Of a stretch of 64,000 nt of DNA, positions 29,434-37,685 are shown one piece after another (the first letter of the stretch is position 1; the number at the start of each line of letters is the position of its first letter). A program made the position numbers and the translations under genes. A model generated the notes under the pieces. It searched no databases and was not told the origin of the DNA. It was given only the letters and a program-made list of their open reading frames with translations. The stretch comes from Streptomyces changanensis (lineage in GTDB: Bacteria; Actinomycetota; Actinomycetes; Streptomycetales; Streptomycetaceae), in contig NZ_CP102332.1 of NCBI RefSeq assembly GCF_024600715.1, forward strand, positions 6,076,001 through 6,140,000. The letters run 5' to 3'.

Positions 29434-30163
29434 TGTCGGGGAGCCGCGCGTACAGGGCCGCTCCCGGGCAGCCCGTCGGATAGCCGTCCGTGTGGCCCCC
29501 GACGACCGGCAGCGCGGCCTTGGTGCCCTCCGGGAAGCGGGACTCGTCGCTGGTGGAGACCAGGCTGACCGTGCCGCGTGGATCGGGGCCCGCGGGGTCG
29601 AGCTTCCAGGCGACCAGCCGGGCGATGGCGTCGAGCATCGGCTCGGGCACCGGGGTGCCCTCCGGGAACGTCCCGATGGCGGCGATGCCCACCGTGCCCT
29701 CGTTGAAGCCCTTGGTGTGGGCGCCGATGACCGCCCGGTCCACCCCGCCCGCCCGACCCTCGTAGATGGTGCCGCAGGCGTCGACGAGGAAGTTGTACCC
29801 GATGTCGTCCCAGTGCCTGCCGTGGGCGTGGCCCGCGTACAGGCCGCGCAGCGTCCCCGGCACGCTCGCGCAGTCGTAGTCGTTCGGCGTGCTCGTGTGG
29901 TGGATGACGGCGGCCCGCACCGCCGGCGCGTACCGGGCGGCGGGCGCCGTCGACACGCTCTCCGCGTGCCAGGCCGTGCGCGGCACGATCGCCGGGCGCG
30001 ACGGCCGGTGGTGGGCGCCGCGCGGCGCTCCGGTGCCGGCGGGGCGCGCGGTGGTCTGCGGCGACCCCGCCGTCCGGCCGATGACGACGCTCCCCGTGGC
30101 CAGCACCGCGAGGACGGTCAGCGACGCCGTGACCCGGGCCCGGCGCGTACGCGGCAGACGCAT
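29399..30163 (-). CDS. Peptidoglycan-recognition-type N-acetylmuramoyl-L-alanine amidase
   Basis: 254 residues from the ATG at 30163; an upstream extension in the same frame has no export signal. N-terminal signal/anchor (MRLPRTRRARVTASLTVLAV), a short low-complexity linker, then an Amidase_2/PGRP domain (about 57-254). Zinc ligands can be seen in AVIHHTSTPND (first His), GGHTDGYPTGCPG (second His and Cys); the catalytic Tyr is in WDDIGYNFLVD. It would cleave the amide bond between MurNAc and L-Ala outside the membrane. It converges with and overlaps the SGNH gene. Confidence 0.92.
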   Translation of the reverse strand: MRLPRTRRARVTASLTVLAVLATGSVVIGRTAGSPQTTARPAGTGAPRGAHHRPSRPAIVPRTAWHAESVSTAPAARYAPAVRAAVIHHTSTPNDYDCASVPGTLRGLYAGHAHGRHWDDIGYNFLVDACGTIYEGRAGGVDRAVIGAHTKGFNEGTVGIAAIGTFPEGTPVPEPMLDAIARLVAWKLDPAGPDPRGTVSLVSTSDESRFPEGTKAALPVVGGHTDGYPTGCPGAALYARLPDISARAARLQRR

Positions 30164-30383
30164 GTTCCACGCCTCCTCCGCCCGGCCGCTCCCGCCGTGG
30201 TCTCGTCCCCGTCGACGGACGCACCGGCGACGACACCATCGTCGCCGTCGGCGGGCCCGGGCGCCCGCCGGAGTGCTCCGTCCGGGAGCCGGGGCCGGGC
30301 GACTGTCAGTGGCGCGGCCTACCGTTTCGAGCAGTGGGACCCCGCGGGAAGGCCGGGGGGACCGTCCTGGGGAGGGGTCTGCC

Positions 30384-31835
30384 ATGTCCGCTGTGTCCAC
30401 GGCGTCGACGACGTACCTGGAGCTGTCGCAGGACGGCGGTGGCGCGCACAAGTTCTACGAGGTCACCGTCGACGGGCTCGTGGTGACGGTGCGGTACGGG
30501 AGGATCGGCGCGGCCGGTCAGGTGCAGACGTCGACGTTCGCCACAGTGGAGAAGGCCAGGGCCGCCGCCGCGAAGAAGGTCGGTGAGAAGGTCCGCAAGG
30601 GGTACGAGCCGGCCGTGCGGGGCGGGCGCGCCCCCCGTTCCGTGACCCGCCGTCAGGTCGCCTCGACCCCGTCCACCGCGCGGGCGGTCGCACCGGTGCT
30701 GTGGCGGTTCCGCACGGGCTCGGCCGCGTTCGGCATCCACGTCGACGACGACCGCTGCTGGGTGGGCAACCAGGCCGGGGACGTCTACACCCTCGACCAC
30801 GACGGTGGCGTCCTCGCCCGCTTCAGCCTCCCCGACGGCGTGAAGTGCCTGGTGGCGGACGACTTCTGGATCTACGCCGGCTGCGACGACGGCCGTGTGT
30901 ACGACCTGTCGTCGAAGCTGCCGTTCGCGGCGTACGACATCGCGGCCGACGTCGACATCTTCTGGCTGGACATCCACGAGGGCGTCCTCAACGTCTCGGA
31001 CCGGGGCGGTCGCCTCACCGTCATCGACCACGAGGACGAGCACCAGTGGGCCCGCGCCGGGCGGGGTGAGCACGCCTGGATGGTCCGCGCCGACGACCGC
31101 GCCGTCTACCACGGCCACCACCGCGGCGTCACCGCCTACGCCCCCGACGGCGGCGGCGAGCTGTGGCACACGCCGACCCGCGGCGGGGTCCTCTTCGGCT
31201 GGCAGGAGGACACCGAGGTGTACGCGGGGACGGCGCACCGCGTGGTCCAGCGCCTGGCGAAGGACGACGGGCGGATCGAGGCGACCTACGCCTGCGACAG
31301 CGCGGTGTACTCGTGCGCGACGTCGCCCGGCGGGCGCTTCGTCTTCGCCGGCGACGGCTCGTCGTCCGTGTACTGCTTCGACCGGCACGGCACGCGCCTG
31401 TGGAAGCTGGGCACCGGCGGCGGCTCCGCCCTGTCGATGCAGTACCGCGACGAGCGGCTGTACCTGGTGACGACGGACGGCGCACTGGTGTGCGTGGACG
31501 CGAGCGAGGCCGCCATCGCGGCGGCGCAGCAGGGCACGGTCCCGGTCGCGAGGGACGTCAAGCTCGCCGCGACCCTGCCGACGTACGCCCCGGCGACCGC
31601 CGCGACCTCGGTGGCGTCGGTGGCGCAGGCTCCCGCCGGCGCGGTCGTCGTGGAGTGCGTCCAGAACGGCGGGCGGGTCCGCGTGCACGTGGTGTCGGAG
31701 GGGTACGAGCCGTCGTGGAACGTCCAGTTCCCGCGCGCCATACGCGAGCCCGGCGCGCGGTACGTGGTGGACGCGCTGCACGCGGCGTCCGGCGGCTTCT
31801 ACCGGGTGCGCGGCGACATCAGGAGGCTGAGGTGA
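30384..31835 (+). CDS. WGR-domain protein with C-terminal beta-propeller
   Basis: 483 residues; ATG at 30384 with GGGGAGGGG upstream. Residues about 8-75 are a WGR domain (YEVTVDGLVVTVRYGRIGAA, FATVEKARAAAAKKVGEKVR; the W-G-R triad reads Y-G-R). From about 100 on there are repeated blades of a PQQ/WD-type propeller: WRFRTGSAAFGIHVDD, VWNQAGDVYTLDHDG-like units and CATSPGGRFVFAGDGSSSVY. WGR domains bind nucleic acid ends in PARP enzymes and occur in bacterial proteins of unknown role. It is followed by a GTGA-overlapping small gene, so both are one translational unit. Confidence 0.82.
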   Translation: MSAVSTASTTYLELSQDGGGAHKFYEVTVDGLVVTVRYGRIGAAGQVQTSTFATVEKARAAAAKKVGEKVRKGYEPAVRGGRAPRSVTRRQVASTPSTARAVAPVLWRFRTGSAAFGIHVDDDRCWVGNQAGDVYTLDHDGGVLARFSLPDGVKCLVADDFWIYAGCDDGRVYDLSSKLPFAAYDIAADVDIFWLDIHEGVLNVSDRGGRLTVIDHEDEHQWARAGRGEHAWMVRADDRAVYHGHHRGVTAYAPDGGGELWHTPTRGGVLFGWQEDTEVYAGTAHRVVQRLAKDDGRIEATYACDSAVYSCATSPGGRFVFAGDGSSSVYCFDRHGTRLWKLGTGGGSALSMQYRDERLYLVTTDGALVCVDASEAAIAAAQQGTVPVARDVKLAATLPTYAPATAATSVASVAQAPAGAVVVECVQNGGRVRVHVVSEGYEPSWNVQFPRAIREPGARYVVDALHAASGGFYRVRGDIRRLR

Positions 31836-32326
31836 CCGACGCGGGCGGCACGGGGTTCGAGGCCGCCACGGGGGACGGGCCGCCGCTGCCCGACCCGGCA
31901 CGGGACCCGGACGCGGCCCGCCGGCGCGCCACCGAGGTACGCGTGGCGTTCGAGGGGCTGCTCCAGATACGGCGCCTGACGCACACGGGGGGCGGCGACC
32001 CGCAGGCGGTGCCGGCCGCCTGGGAGCGCAGCCGGCCGGTGCGGGCGGTCGCCCTGGCCCTGGAGGCCGCCGGCACCGCACCCTCGGGGCTCGACGCCGA
32101 TGGGGCGCGCGCCGCGACCGGCTACCGGGTCGTGCCGGGGGAGCGGCCCGGTCAGGTGCGGGTCGAGTGGGTGGGCCCGCCGGGCGGTGGCGCCGCGCAG
32201 GAGGAGGAGGCCGCGCTGACCGCGTGCGCGCGGACGCTGGAGCGGCTGGGCTGGGAGGCCCTGCTCTACCGGGGGCCGCGCAGGCGCCGCTACCTGGAAG
32301 TGGAGCCCGCCGCCCCGGGCACGTGA
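31832..32326 (+). CDS. Uncharacterised protein coupled to the WGR protein
   Basis: 164 residues from the GTG at 31832, which overlaps the previous stop (GTGA). I do not recognise a family. It is soluble, charged and short on cysteine, with one helix-rich centre (VRVAFEGLLQIRRLTH, VRAVALALEAAG) and an Arg-rich end (LYRGPRRRRYLEVEP). The coupling suggests a partner of the WGR/propeller protein. A 17-bp hairpin follows. Confidence 0.7.
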   Translation: MTDAGGTGFEAATGDGPPLPDPARDPDAARRRATEVRVAFEGLLQIRRLTHTGGGDPQAVPAAWERSRPVRAVALALEAAGTAPSGLDADGARAATGYRVVPGERPGQVRVEWVGPPGGGAAQEEEAALTACARTLERLGWEALLYRGPRRRRYLEVEPAAPGT

Positions 32327-32403
32327 CGCCGCGTCGCCGCCCCCGGCACTGACGCCGCGTCGGCGCGACCGACGGCCGCGTCACGTCCCCCGGCCGGCCT
32401 CGT

Positions 32404-32450
32404 CCGCCCCGCTGCCGCCGCCACTCGCCACGACGGCGGCAGCGGGGCGG
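32404..32450 (+). terminator. Hairpin after the WGR operon
   Basis: Perfect 17-bp inverted repeat (CCGCCCCGCTGCCGCCG) with a 13-nt loop, followed at once by another GC-rich partial copy of its right arm. Apart from this, 32327-32635 contains nothing I can name. Confidence 0.65.
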
Positions 32451-32635
32451 GCGGCGGCAGCGGGGCGGCGGGCGGGCGGACGAGAGAGTGGTGCCGGCGG
32501 CGCCGGGCCTGCCGGCGGGGTGTGCCGGCCGGGCCGCGCCGGGCGGGCATGCGACCGGCGACCGGCGACGGGACGGCGGACCGCCCGGACGCCGCCGCGG
32601 ACGGTACGCCGGACGGCGGCCGGGCCGCCCGCGGG

Positions 32636-33058
32636 TCAGGCGATGGACGCCGAGACGATGGCGGACACCGCGATGTTGCAGGACGCCGTCACCCACACCG
32701 CCGGGTGCGGCTCCGGCTCGACCAGGAGCGCGCCCAGGCGGCCCGGCGTGATGACGTCCACGACCACGAACGCCAGCGCCATCATCACCAGACCCAGGAG
32801 GCCGAAGACGGCCGTCGACACCAACCCCTTGCCGAAGTCGTCGTACGTCGTCCAGATGGAGGTGAAGACGATGCCGCCGACACCGAGCAGCGCCGAACTC
32901 AGGAGCAGGGCGCCGTTGCGGTTGCGCTGCTCCCAGACGAGCCGGCGGAGGTTGCCGGGCGTCAGGACGTCGACCAGGACTATGCCGAGGATCAGCAGGA
33001 CCAGGCCGAGACCGCCGTAGGCGGAGGCCCGGCCGAGTCCGTTGACGATGTCGATCAT
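32636..33058 (-). CDS. DUF350 membrane protein
   Basis: 140 residues with four membrane segments in two related halves: GLGLVLLILGIVLVDVLTPG then LLLSSALLGVGGIVFTSIW, and FGLLGLVMMALAFVVVDVIT then a final segment to ASCNIAVSAIVSASIA. The repeated VDV(L/I)TPG motif at the end of the odd segments is characteristic of DUF350. The family is often found with envelope-stress or spermidine-synthase-like genes; none is adjacent here. Function unknown. Confidence 0.87.
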   Translation of the reverse strand: MIDIVNGLGRASAYGGLGLVLLILGIVLVDVLTPGNLRRLVWEQRNRNGALLLSSALLGVGGIVFTSIWTTYDDFGKGLVSTAVFGLLGLVMMALAFVVVDVITPGRLGALLVEPEPHPAVWVTASCNIAVSAIVSASIA

Positions 33059-33321
33059 GATGAGCCGGCTCCCCGTGGCAGAAGTGATCGTGGGTGATCG
33101 TGGTCAAGGCGACGCAAAATGTAGCGCACGTCCGCCGGGGGCCGATCGGTCCGGGGGGACGGGACCCGGTGGCCCGTATGGCCGCGCCGCCCGGCGCACC
33201 GCGCCCGGTACCGCGCACAGTGGTACGGCGGGGCGCGGCACCACCGCGGCCGCGCCCCGCGCCAGCCCGGCCGCCCCCTCGGCCGACGCTCCGCCCGGTG
33301 TACCGCCCGAAAGGCAGGTTC

Positions 33322-33987
33322 ATGAGCACCCCCACCCGCCGCCCACTGTCCTTCCTCGTCCTGACCGGCTCCCGCCGTACCGACTCGTTCAACACCAGGC
33401 TCGCCGAGCTGGCCGCCGCCACCGTCCGGGCCAACGGGGCCGCGGCCGCCTTCGCCTCCGTCAAGGAGTTCGAGGTGCCCGACTACGACGCCGACGTCGA
33501 GGCCGCCCACGGCATCCCGGCCGGCGCCGAGCGCTTCCGCGAGCGGCTGCTGGAGGTGGACGCGCTGATCATCGCGTCGCCCGAGTACAACGCCTCGGTA
33601 CCCGGCGTCCTGAAGAACCTCATCGACTGGACCTCGCGGTTCCGCCCGCAGCCGTTCAACGAACTGCAGGGGCTGCTGCTGTCCGCGTCCCCGTCGATGG
33701 CCGGCGGGAACCGCGGACTGTGGGCCCTGCGCGTTCCCCTGGAACACCTCGGAGCCCGTGTCTACCCGGACATGTTCTCCCTCGCGGCCGCCCACACCCA
33801 GCTCGACGGCGGCGGGCGCATCGTGGACGAGACCCTCCGGGAGAGGTTCGAGGCGAACATCGTCAACTTCATGAACCTGGTGGAGGCGGCCACCCACTAC
33901 CCCTGCGTCAAGAAGGCCTGGGTGGAGTACCTCGGCGAACGCCCGGACCCGGCCCTCGACCGCACCCAGACCCAGACCCAGCACTAG
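33322..33987 (+). CDS. NADPH-dependent FMN reductase
   Basis: 221 residues. Flavodoxin-like fold with the family's phosphate loop SRRTDSFNTRLAELAA (FMN binding, residues 17-32), ASPEYNASVPGVLKNLIDW (the P-E-Y-N-x-S-x-P-G signature, about 93-111) and SMAGGNRGLWALRVPLEHLG. It would reduce FMN or quinones with NADPH in the cytoplasm. The C-terminus ends in an unusual Gln-Thr repeat (RTQTQTQH). About 110 bp separates it from the next gene; whether they share a promoter cannot be seen. Confidence 0.9.
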   Translation: MSTPTRRPLSFLVLTGSRRTDSFNTRLAELAAATVRANGAAAAFASVKEFEVPDYDADVEAAHGIPAGAERFRERLLEVDALIIASPEYNASVPGVLKNLIDWTSRFRPQPFNELQGLLLSASPSMAGGNRGLWALRVPLEHLGARVYPDMFSLAAAHTQLDGGGRIVDETLRERFEANIVNFMNLVEAATHYPCVKKAWVEYLGERPDPALDRTQTQTQH

Positions 33988-34096
33988 GAGTACGCAGAGG
34001 TGGCGTCGCGGGCGGCGGGCACGGGGCGGGCTGGTTTGCCCCGTGCCGTGGCGGTGACCCGGACGGGACGACTGACCGCGTGCGGGAGGAGAAGCG

Positions 34097-35902
34097 ATGA
34101 CCTCGGTGGCCGACTTCGTACTGGAACGCGTCCGCGGGTGGGGTGTCGAGCGCGTGTACGGGTATCCGGGCGACGGCATCAGCGGACTCCTCGGCGCCTT
34201 CGACCGCGCGGAGGCCGGCCCCGAGTTCATCCAGGCGCGGCACGAGGAGGCCGCGGCGTTCATGGCGTGCGGTCACGCCAAGTTCACCTCGGAGGTGGGC
34301 TGCTGCATCGCCACGTCCGGACCGGGGGCGATCCACCTCCTCAACGGCCTGTACGACGCCAAGCTGGACCACCAGCCGGTCGTCGCGATCGTCGGCCAGC
34401 AGAAGCGGATGAGCCTCGGCTCCTCGTACCAGCAGGAGATCGCCCTGGAGCGGCTCTTCGCGGACGTCTCGGAGTACTGCCAGATGATCGTCCACCCGGG
34501 GCAGGCGCGGCACGTCGTGGACCGGGCCTTCAAGACGGCCCTGACGACCCGCTCGGTGGCCACGATCATCATCCCCGGTGACGTGCAGGAGGAGGACGCG
34601 CAGCCCTCCCCGCCGAAGGAGCACGGTTCCGTCTTCTCCAGCATCGGCTGGAGCCGGCCGCGCGTGCTGCCCGACGAGGAGGAGCTGCGCAGGGCCGCCG
34701 ACGTCCTCAACGAGGGCTCCAAGGTCGCCATGGTCATCGGTCAGGGCGCCGCCGGTGCGGAGGCCGAGGTCATGGAGACCGCCGAACTTCTCGGCGCCGG
34801 CGTCGCCAAGGCCCTGCTGGGACGTGAGGTGCTCCCCGACGACCTGCCCTACGTCACCGGCCCGATCGGCCTGCTCGGCAGCACGGCCAGCGACGACATG
34901 ATTCGTGGCTGCGACACGCTGCTGATGGTGGGCACGTCCTTCCCGTACGCCGAGTGGCTCCCGGACGAGGGGCAGGCGCGCGGCGTGGAGATCGACATCG
35001 ACGGCCGGATGATCGGCATGCGCTACCCCATGGAGGCCCACCTCGTCGGTGACGCGACGGAGACGCTGAGGGCGCTGATCCCGCTGCTCCGCCGCAAGGA
35101 GGACCGCGGGTGGCGCGAGAAGGTCGAGGAGGGCGTCGAGGAGTGGCGTCGCGTCTGCGACCGGCGCGCCGCGCAGTCCTTCGACGGCAGGATCAACCCC
35201 CAGGCCGTCATCGCGGAGCTCTCCGCGCGCCTGCCCGACGGCTGCCTCCTGACCGCGGACTCCGGTTCCGCCACCAACTGGTGGGCGCGCCACCTCGACC
35301 TCCGCCAGGGCATGCACGCCTCGTTGTCCGGCACCCTCGCGACGATGGGCCCCGCGACGCCGTACGCCATCGCCGCGCGCTTCGCCCACCCCGACCGGCC
35401 CGTGATCGCGATCATCGGGGACGGCGCGTTCCAGATGAACGGCATGAACGAGATGATCACCGTGAAGCGGTACGCGGACCGGCTCGCGGGCGGACCGCCT
35501 CTGATCTTCTGCGTCTTCAACAACCAGGACCTCAACCAGGTCACGTGGGAGCAGCGCGCACTGACCGGCGATCCGAAGTTCCCCGGATCCCAGGACCTCC
35601 CCGACGTGCCGTACGCCCGCTACGCCGAACTGCTCGGCCTCAAGGGCGTCTACTGCGACGATCCCGAGGAGGTCGGGAACGCCTGGGACGCGGCGCTGCG
35701 CAGTGACCGCCCCGTCGTCCTGGAGTTCCGGGTCGACGCCGACATCGCGCCGATCCCGCCGCACGTCCCGTTCGAGCAGGGGAAGAAGACGGCGAAGGCC
35801 ACCCTGCGGGACCCCGACGGCGCGGCCCTCGTCACCCGCGGCGTCCGCCAGAAGCTCGCCTCGATCACCGGACGCTTCGGCGGCCGGGGCGGCTCCGCCT
35901 GA
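34097..35902 (+). CDS. Thiamine-pyrophosphate enzyme, pyruvate oxidase/dehydrogenase-like
   Basis: 601 residues, the usual length. Start ATG with GGAGGAG 6 bp upstream. Pyr domain with the catalytic Glu in ARHEEAAAFMACGHAK (about residue 50) and TSGPGAIHLLNGLYDAK; central domain with IGQGAAGAEAEV; PP domain with IIGDGAFQMNGMNE and NNQDLNQVTWEQR, the GDG-to-NN motif that binds TPP and Mg. The pattern fits the PoxB/acetolactate-synthase-like group annotated as TPP-requiring proteins. It probably decarboxylates a 2-oxo acid, pyruvate being the obvious candidate. No acetolactate regulatory subunit follows. Confidence 0.92.
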   Translation: MTSVADFVLERVRGWGVERVYGYPGDGISGLLGAFDRAEAGPEFIQARHEEAAAFMACGHAKFTSEVGCCIATSGPGAIHLLNGLYDAKLDHQPVVAIVGQQKRMSLGSSYQQEIALERLFADVSEYCQMIVHPGQARHVVDRAFKTALTTRSVATIIIPGDVQEEDAQPSPPKEHGSVFSSIGWSRPRVLPDEEELRRAADVLNEGSKVAMVIGQGAAGAEAEVMETAELLGAGVAKALLGREVLPDDLPYVTGPIGLLGSTASDDMIRGCDTLLMVGTSFPYAEWLPDEGQARGVEIDIDGRMIGMRYPMEAHLVGDATETLRALIPLLRRKEDRGWREKVEEGVEEWRRVCDRRAAQSFDGRINPQAVIAELSARLPDGCLLTADSGSATNWWARHLDLRQGMHASLSGTLATMGPATPYAIAARFAHPDRPVIAIIGDGAFQMNGMNEMITVKRYADRLAGGPPLIFCVFNNQDLNQVTWEQRALTGDPKFPGSQDLPDVPYARYAELLGLKGVYCDDPEEVGNAWDAALRSDRPVVLEFRVDADIAPIPPHVPFEQGKKTAKATLRDPDGAALVTRGVRQKLASITGRFGGRGGSA

Positions 35903-36016
35903 CGCGGCGCCGGAACACGCCCCGCGGGGCGGGCCCGCGCCCCGCGCGCGGTCCGCAGGGCGTCGCCGGCCCGATGGCGGGGAGGGGCGTCGACGCGCCG
36001 GCGGGGAGGGGCCGCG

Positions 36017-36313
36017 TCAACGCGCCGGACGCGGCTCGGGCTCCCGCTCCGCATCCGGAATCGCGACCGGGGCCGCGGCCGGCTCCGGCTCCCGGCCCCC
36101 GTCCGGCTCCCGGTCTCCGTCCCGGTCCGGGGCGCGGTCCCGATCGCGGTCGCGGAGACGGGCTTCGAGGCCGTCGAGGATGGCCTCCACACCGAACGCG
36201 AACTTCTCCCGCGACAGTTCCACCGGGTCGGCCCCCTGGTGCGCCTCCAGGCGGGTGCGCAGCCGCGGGTACTGCGAGGCGATCCCGGTCGCCCACTCCG
36301 TGACGCTCTGCAC
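36017..36313 (-). pseudogene. C-terminal fragment of a TetR-family regulator
   Basis: The frame ending at 36017 holds about 60 residues typical of the ligand-binding end of a TetR protein (ASQYPRLRTRLEAH, LSREKFAFGVEAILDGLEAR). They are followed by an Arg/Asp/Glu/Pro-rich tail encoded by simple-sequence GC repeats. No DNA-binding helix-turn-helix can be found upstream in any minus-strand frame. Likely a truncated regulator; the family call rests on one helix and is moderate. Confidence 0.5.
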
Positions 36314-36576
36314 GGGCCCGCTCTCCCCCTTGCCCCGGGGTGCCCGCGCCGTGGTCGCGGCCGGGTCGGCCGGGGCGGCCGCCCGGGAAGCCGTCTCCCT
36401 CTGCCCCGCCGGAGCGCTCACCTTCGCCCCGGACCCGCCCGACGCCCCGCCGGTGGGGAGGACGTGACGCCGCGGGCGGTCCGTGCCGCGGGCGGTCCGC
36501 GATCCCGGCGGCGCGGGCGCGGACGGGGGAGCGGGCGCCGGCCGAGCCCCTCCACGCCGGTCGATAAGGTGCCGCT

Positions 36577-37095
36577 GTGACCGGCTCGCCGCAGCGTCCG
36601 CTGCTCTTCCTCGACGTCGACGGACCTCTCATCCCCTTCGGGGCGGAGCCCCACGAGTACCCCACCCATCCGACGGGGCACGTGCCGGGCTGCGGGGCGC
36701 ATCCTCTGCTGTCCCGGATCGACCCGGCGCACGGGTCCCGGCTGGCGGCGCTGTCCTGTGACGTGGTCTGGGCGACGACCTGGGCGGACGACGCGAACGA
36801 GTGCGTCGCCCCGCTCATCGGCCTGGCGCAACTGCCGGTGGTGCACTGGCCCGAACCGTCGGACGCCGATGACCGGGACGCGCGGGACGGGTTGCACTGG
36901 AAGGTCCGCGGCCTCGTCTCCTGGGCGGCGGGCCGTCCGTTCGCCTGGGTCGACGACGAGATCACCGGGGTCGACCGGGCCTGGGTCGCCGCCCACCACC
37001 CGGGACCCGCCCTGCTGCACCGGGTCGACCCCCGCCGTGGGCTGACGGAGGTCGACTACGCGGCTCTCGACTCCTGGCTGCGACGGCCGGCCTGA
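36577..37095 (+). CDS. HAD-superfamily protein
   Basis: 172 residues from a GTG at 36577. Motif I is LLFLDVDGPL (nucleophile Asp14 and second Asp16), motif II-like in VVWATTWADDANE, and the acidic motif IV in FAWVDDEITGVDRAW (DD). A Lys for motif III may be that in HWKVRG. A compact HAD hydrolase without cap domain, common in Streptomyces; phosphatase activity is plausible, substrate unknown. It converges with the thioesterase gene 4 bp away. Confidence 0.85.
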   Translation: MTGSPQRPLLFLDVDGPLIPFGAEPHEYPTHPTGHVPGCGAHPLLSRIDPAHGSRLAALSCDVVWATTWADDANECVAPLIGLAQLPVVHWPEPSDADDRDARDGLHWKVRGLVSWAAGRPFAWVDDEITGVDRAWVAAHHPGPALLHRVDPRRGLTEVDYAALDSWLRRPA

Positions 37096-37099
37096 ACCC

Positions 37100-37540
37100 T
37101 CACGCGCTCCGGTCGGTGGTCCGCAGACGGGGGGCGAGCTTCTCCGTGAACCGCGCGCGGTTGATGACCGCCCGGGTGTGGCGCCCGCTGAGGACGGTGG
37201 CGGCCGCGTCGCGTGCGACGACGTCGAAGACCAGCTTGCGGCCCTCCACCCCGGTCAGGGTCGCCGAGACGGTGACCTCCTCGCCGACCGGGGTCGGTGC
37301 GAGGTGGGCCGAGTCGTGCGCCAGCCCCACCGTCATGTCCTGGTCGGTGACGGCCGGGTCGATCACCTTCATCGAGGCGATCTCGCTCAGCCACAGGAGG
37401 ACGGGCGTGGCGAGGACGGGCAGGTCGTTGCCCCAGTTGGTGGCCGCGTCCTTGTCGGTGACCCGGTGGACGACGTCGGCGCTCCTGCCGATCAGGGAGG
37501 CGAGGTCGGTGGTGTCGGTCCGGGCGGGCGTGCTGGTCAT
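37100..37540 (-). CDS. Hotdog-fold thioesterase, FlK-like
   Basis: 146 residues. Hotdog fold of the FlK (fluoroacetyl-CoA thioesterase) type: VTDKDAATNWGNDLPVLATP, LLWLSEIASMKVI with the conserved Glu, TVGLAHDSAHLAPTPVGEEV with the conserved His, and VEGRKLVFDVVARD. It is the last gene on the minus strand of the candidate biosynthetic cluster and would release a CoA- or carrier-bound acyl group or act in resistance to a toxic acyl-CoA. Assignment to the cluster rests on strand and position. Confidence 0.82.
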   Translation of the reverse strand: MTSTPARTDTTDLASLIGRSADVVHRVTDKDAATNWGNDLPVLATPVLLWLSEIASMKVIDPAVTDQDMTVGLAHDSAHLAPTPVGEEVTVSATLTGVEGRKLVFDVVARDAAATVLSGRHTRAVINRARFTEKLAPRLRTTDRSA

Positions 37541-37685
37541 GGCTGTCCCTCGCTGTCGGAGTGCGGAGTTCGGAGTTCGGGGTCGAAGTTCGATGTGCCG
37601 AGTGGGGTGTCGGAGTGTGCGGCGCCGGGCGCGGTGCCGACGTGCCGGTACGGCGGGGGGTGCGGCACCCTGTGGTGACGGGCCG

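Noticed and set aside
30306..33464. 1052-codon minus-strand ORF
   Set aside because: Covers the antisense of the WGR gene and its surroundings; only shadow coding, Arg/Pro/Gly-rich without domains.
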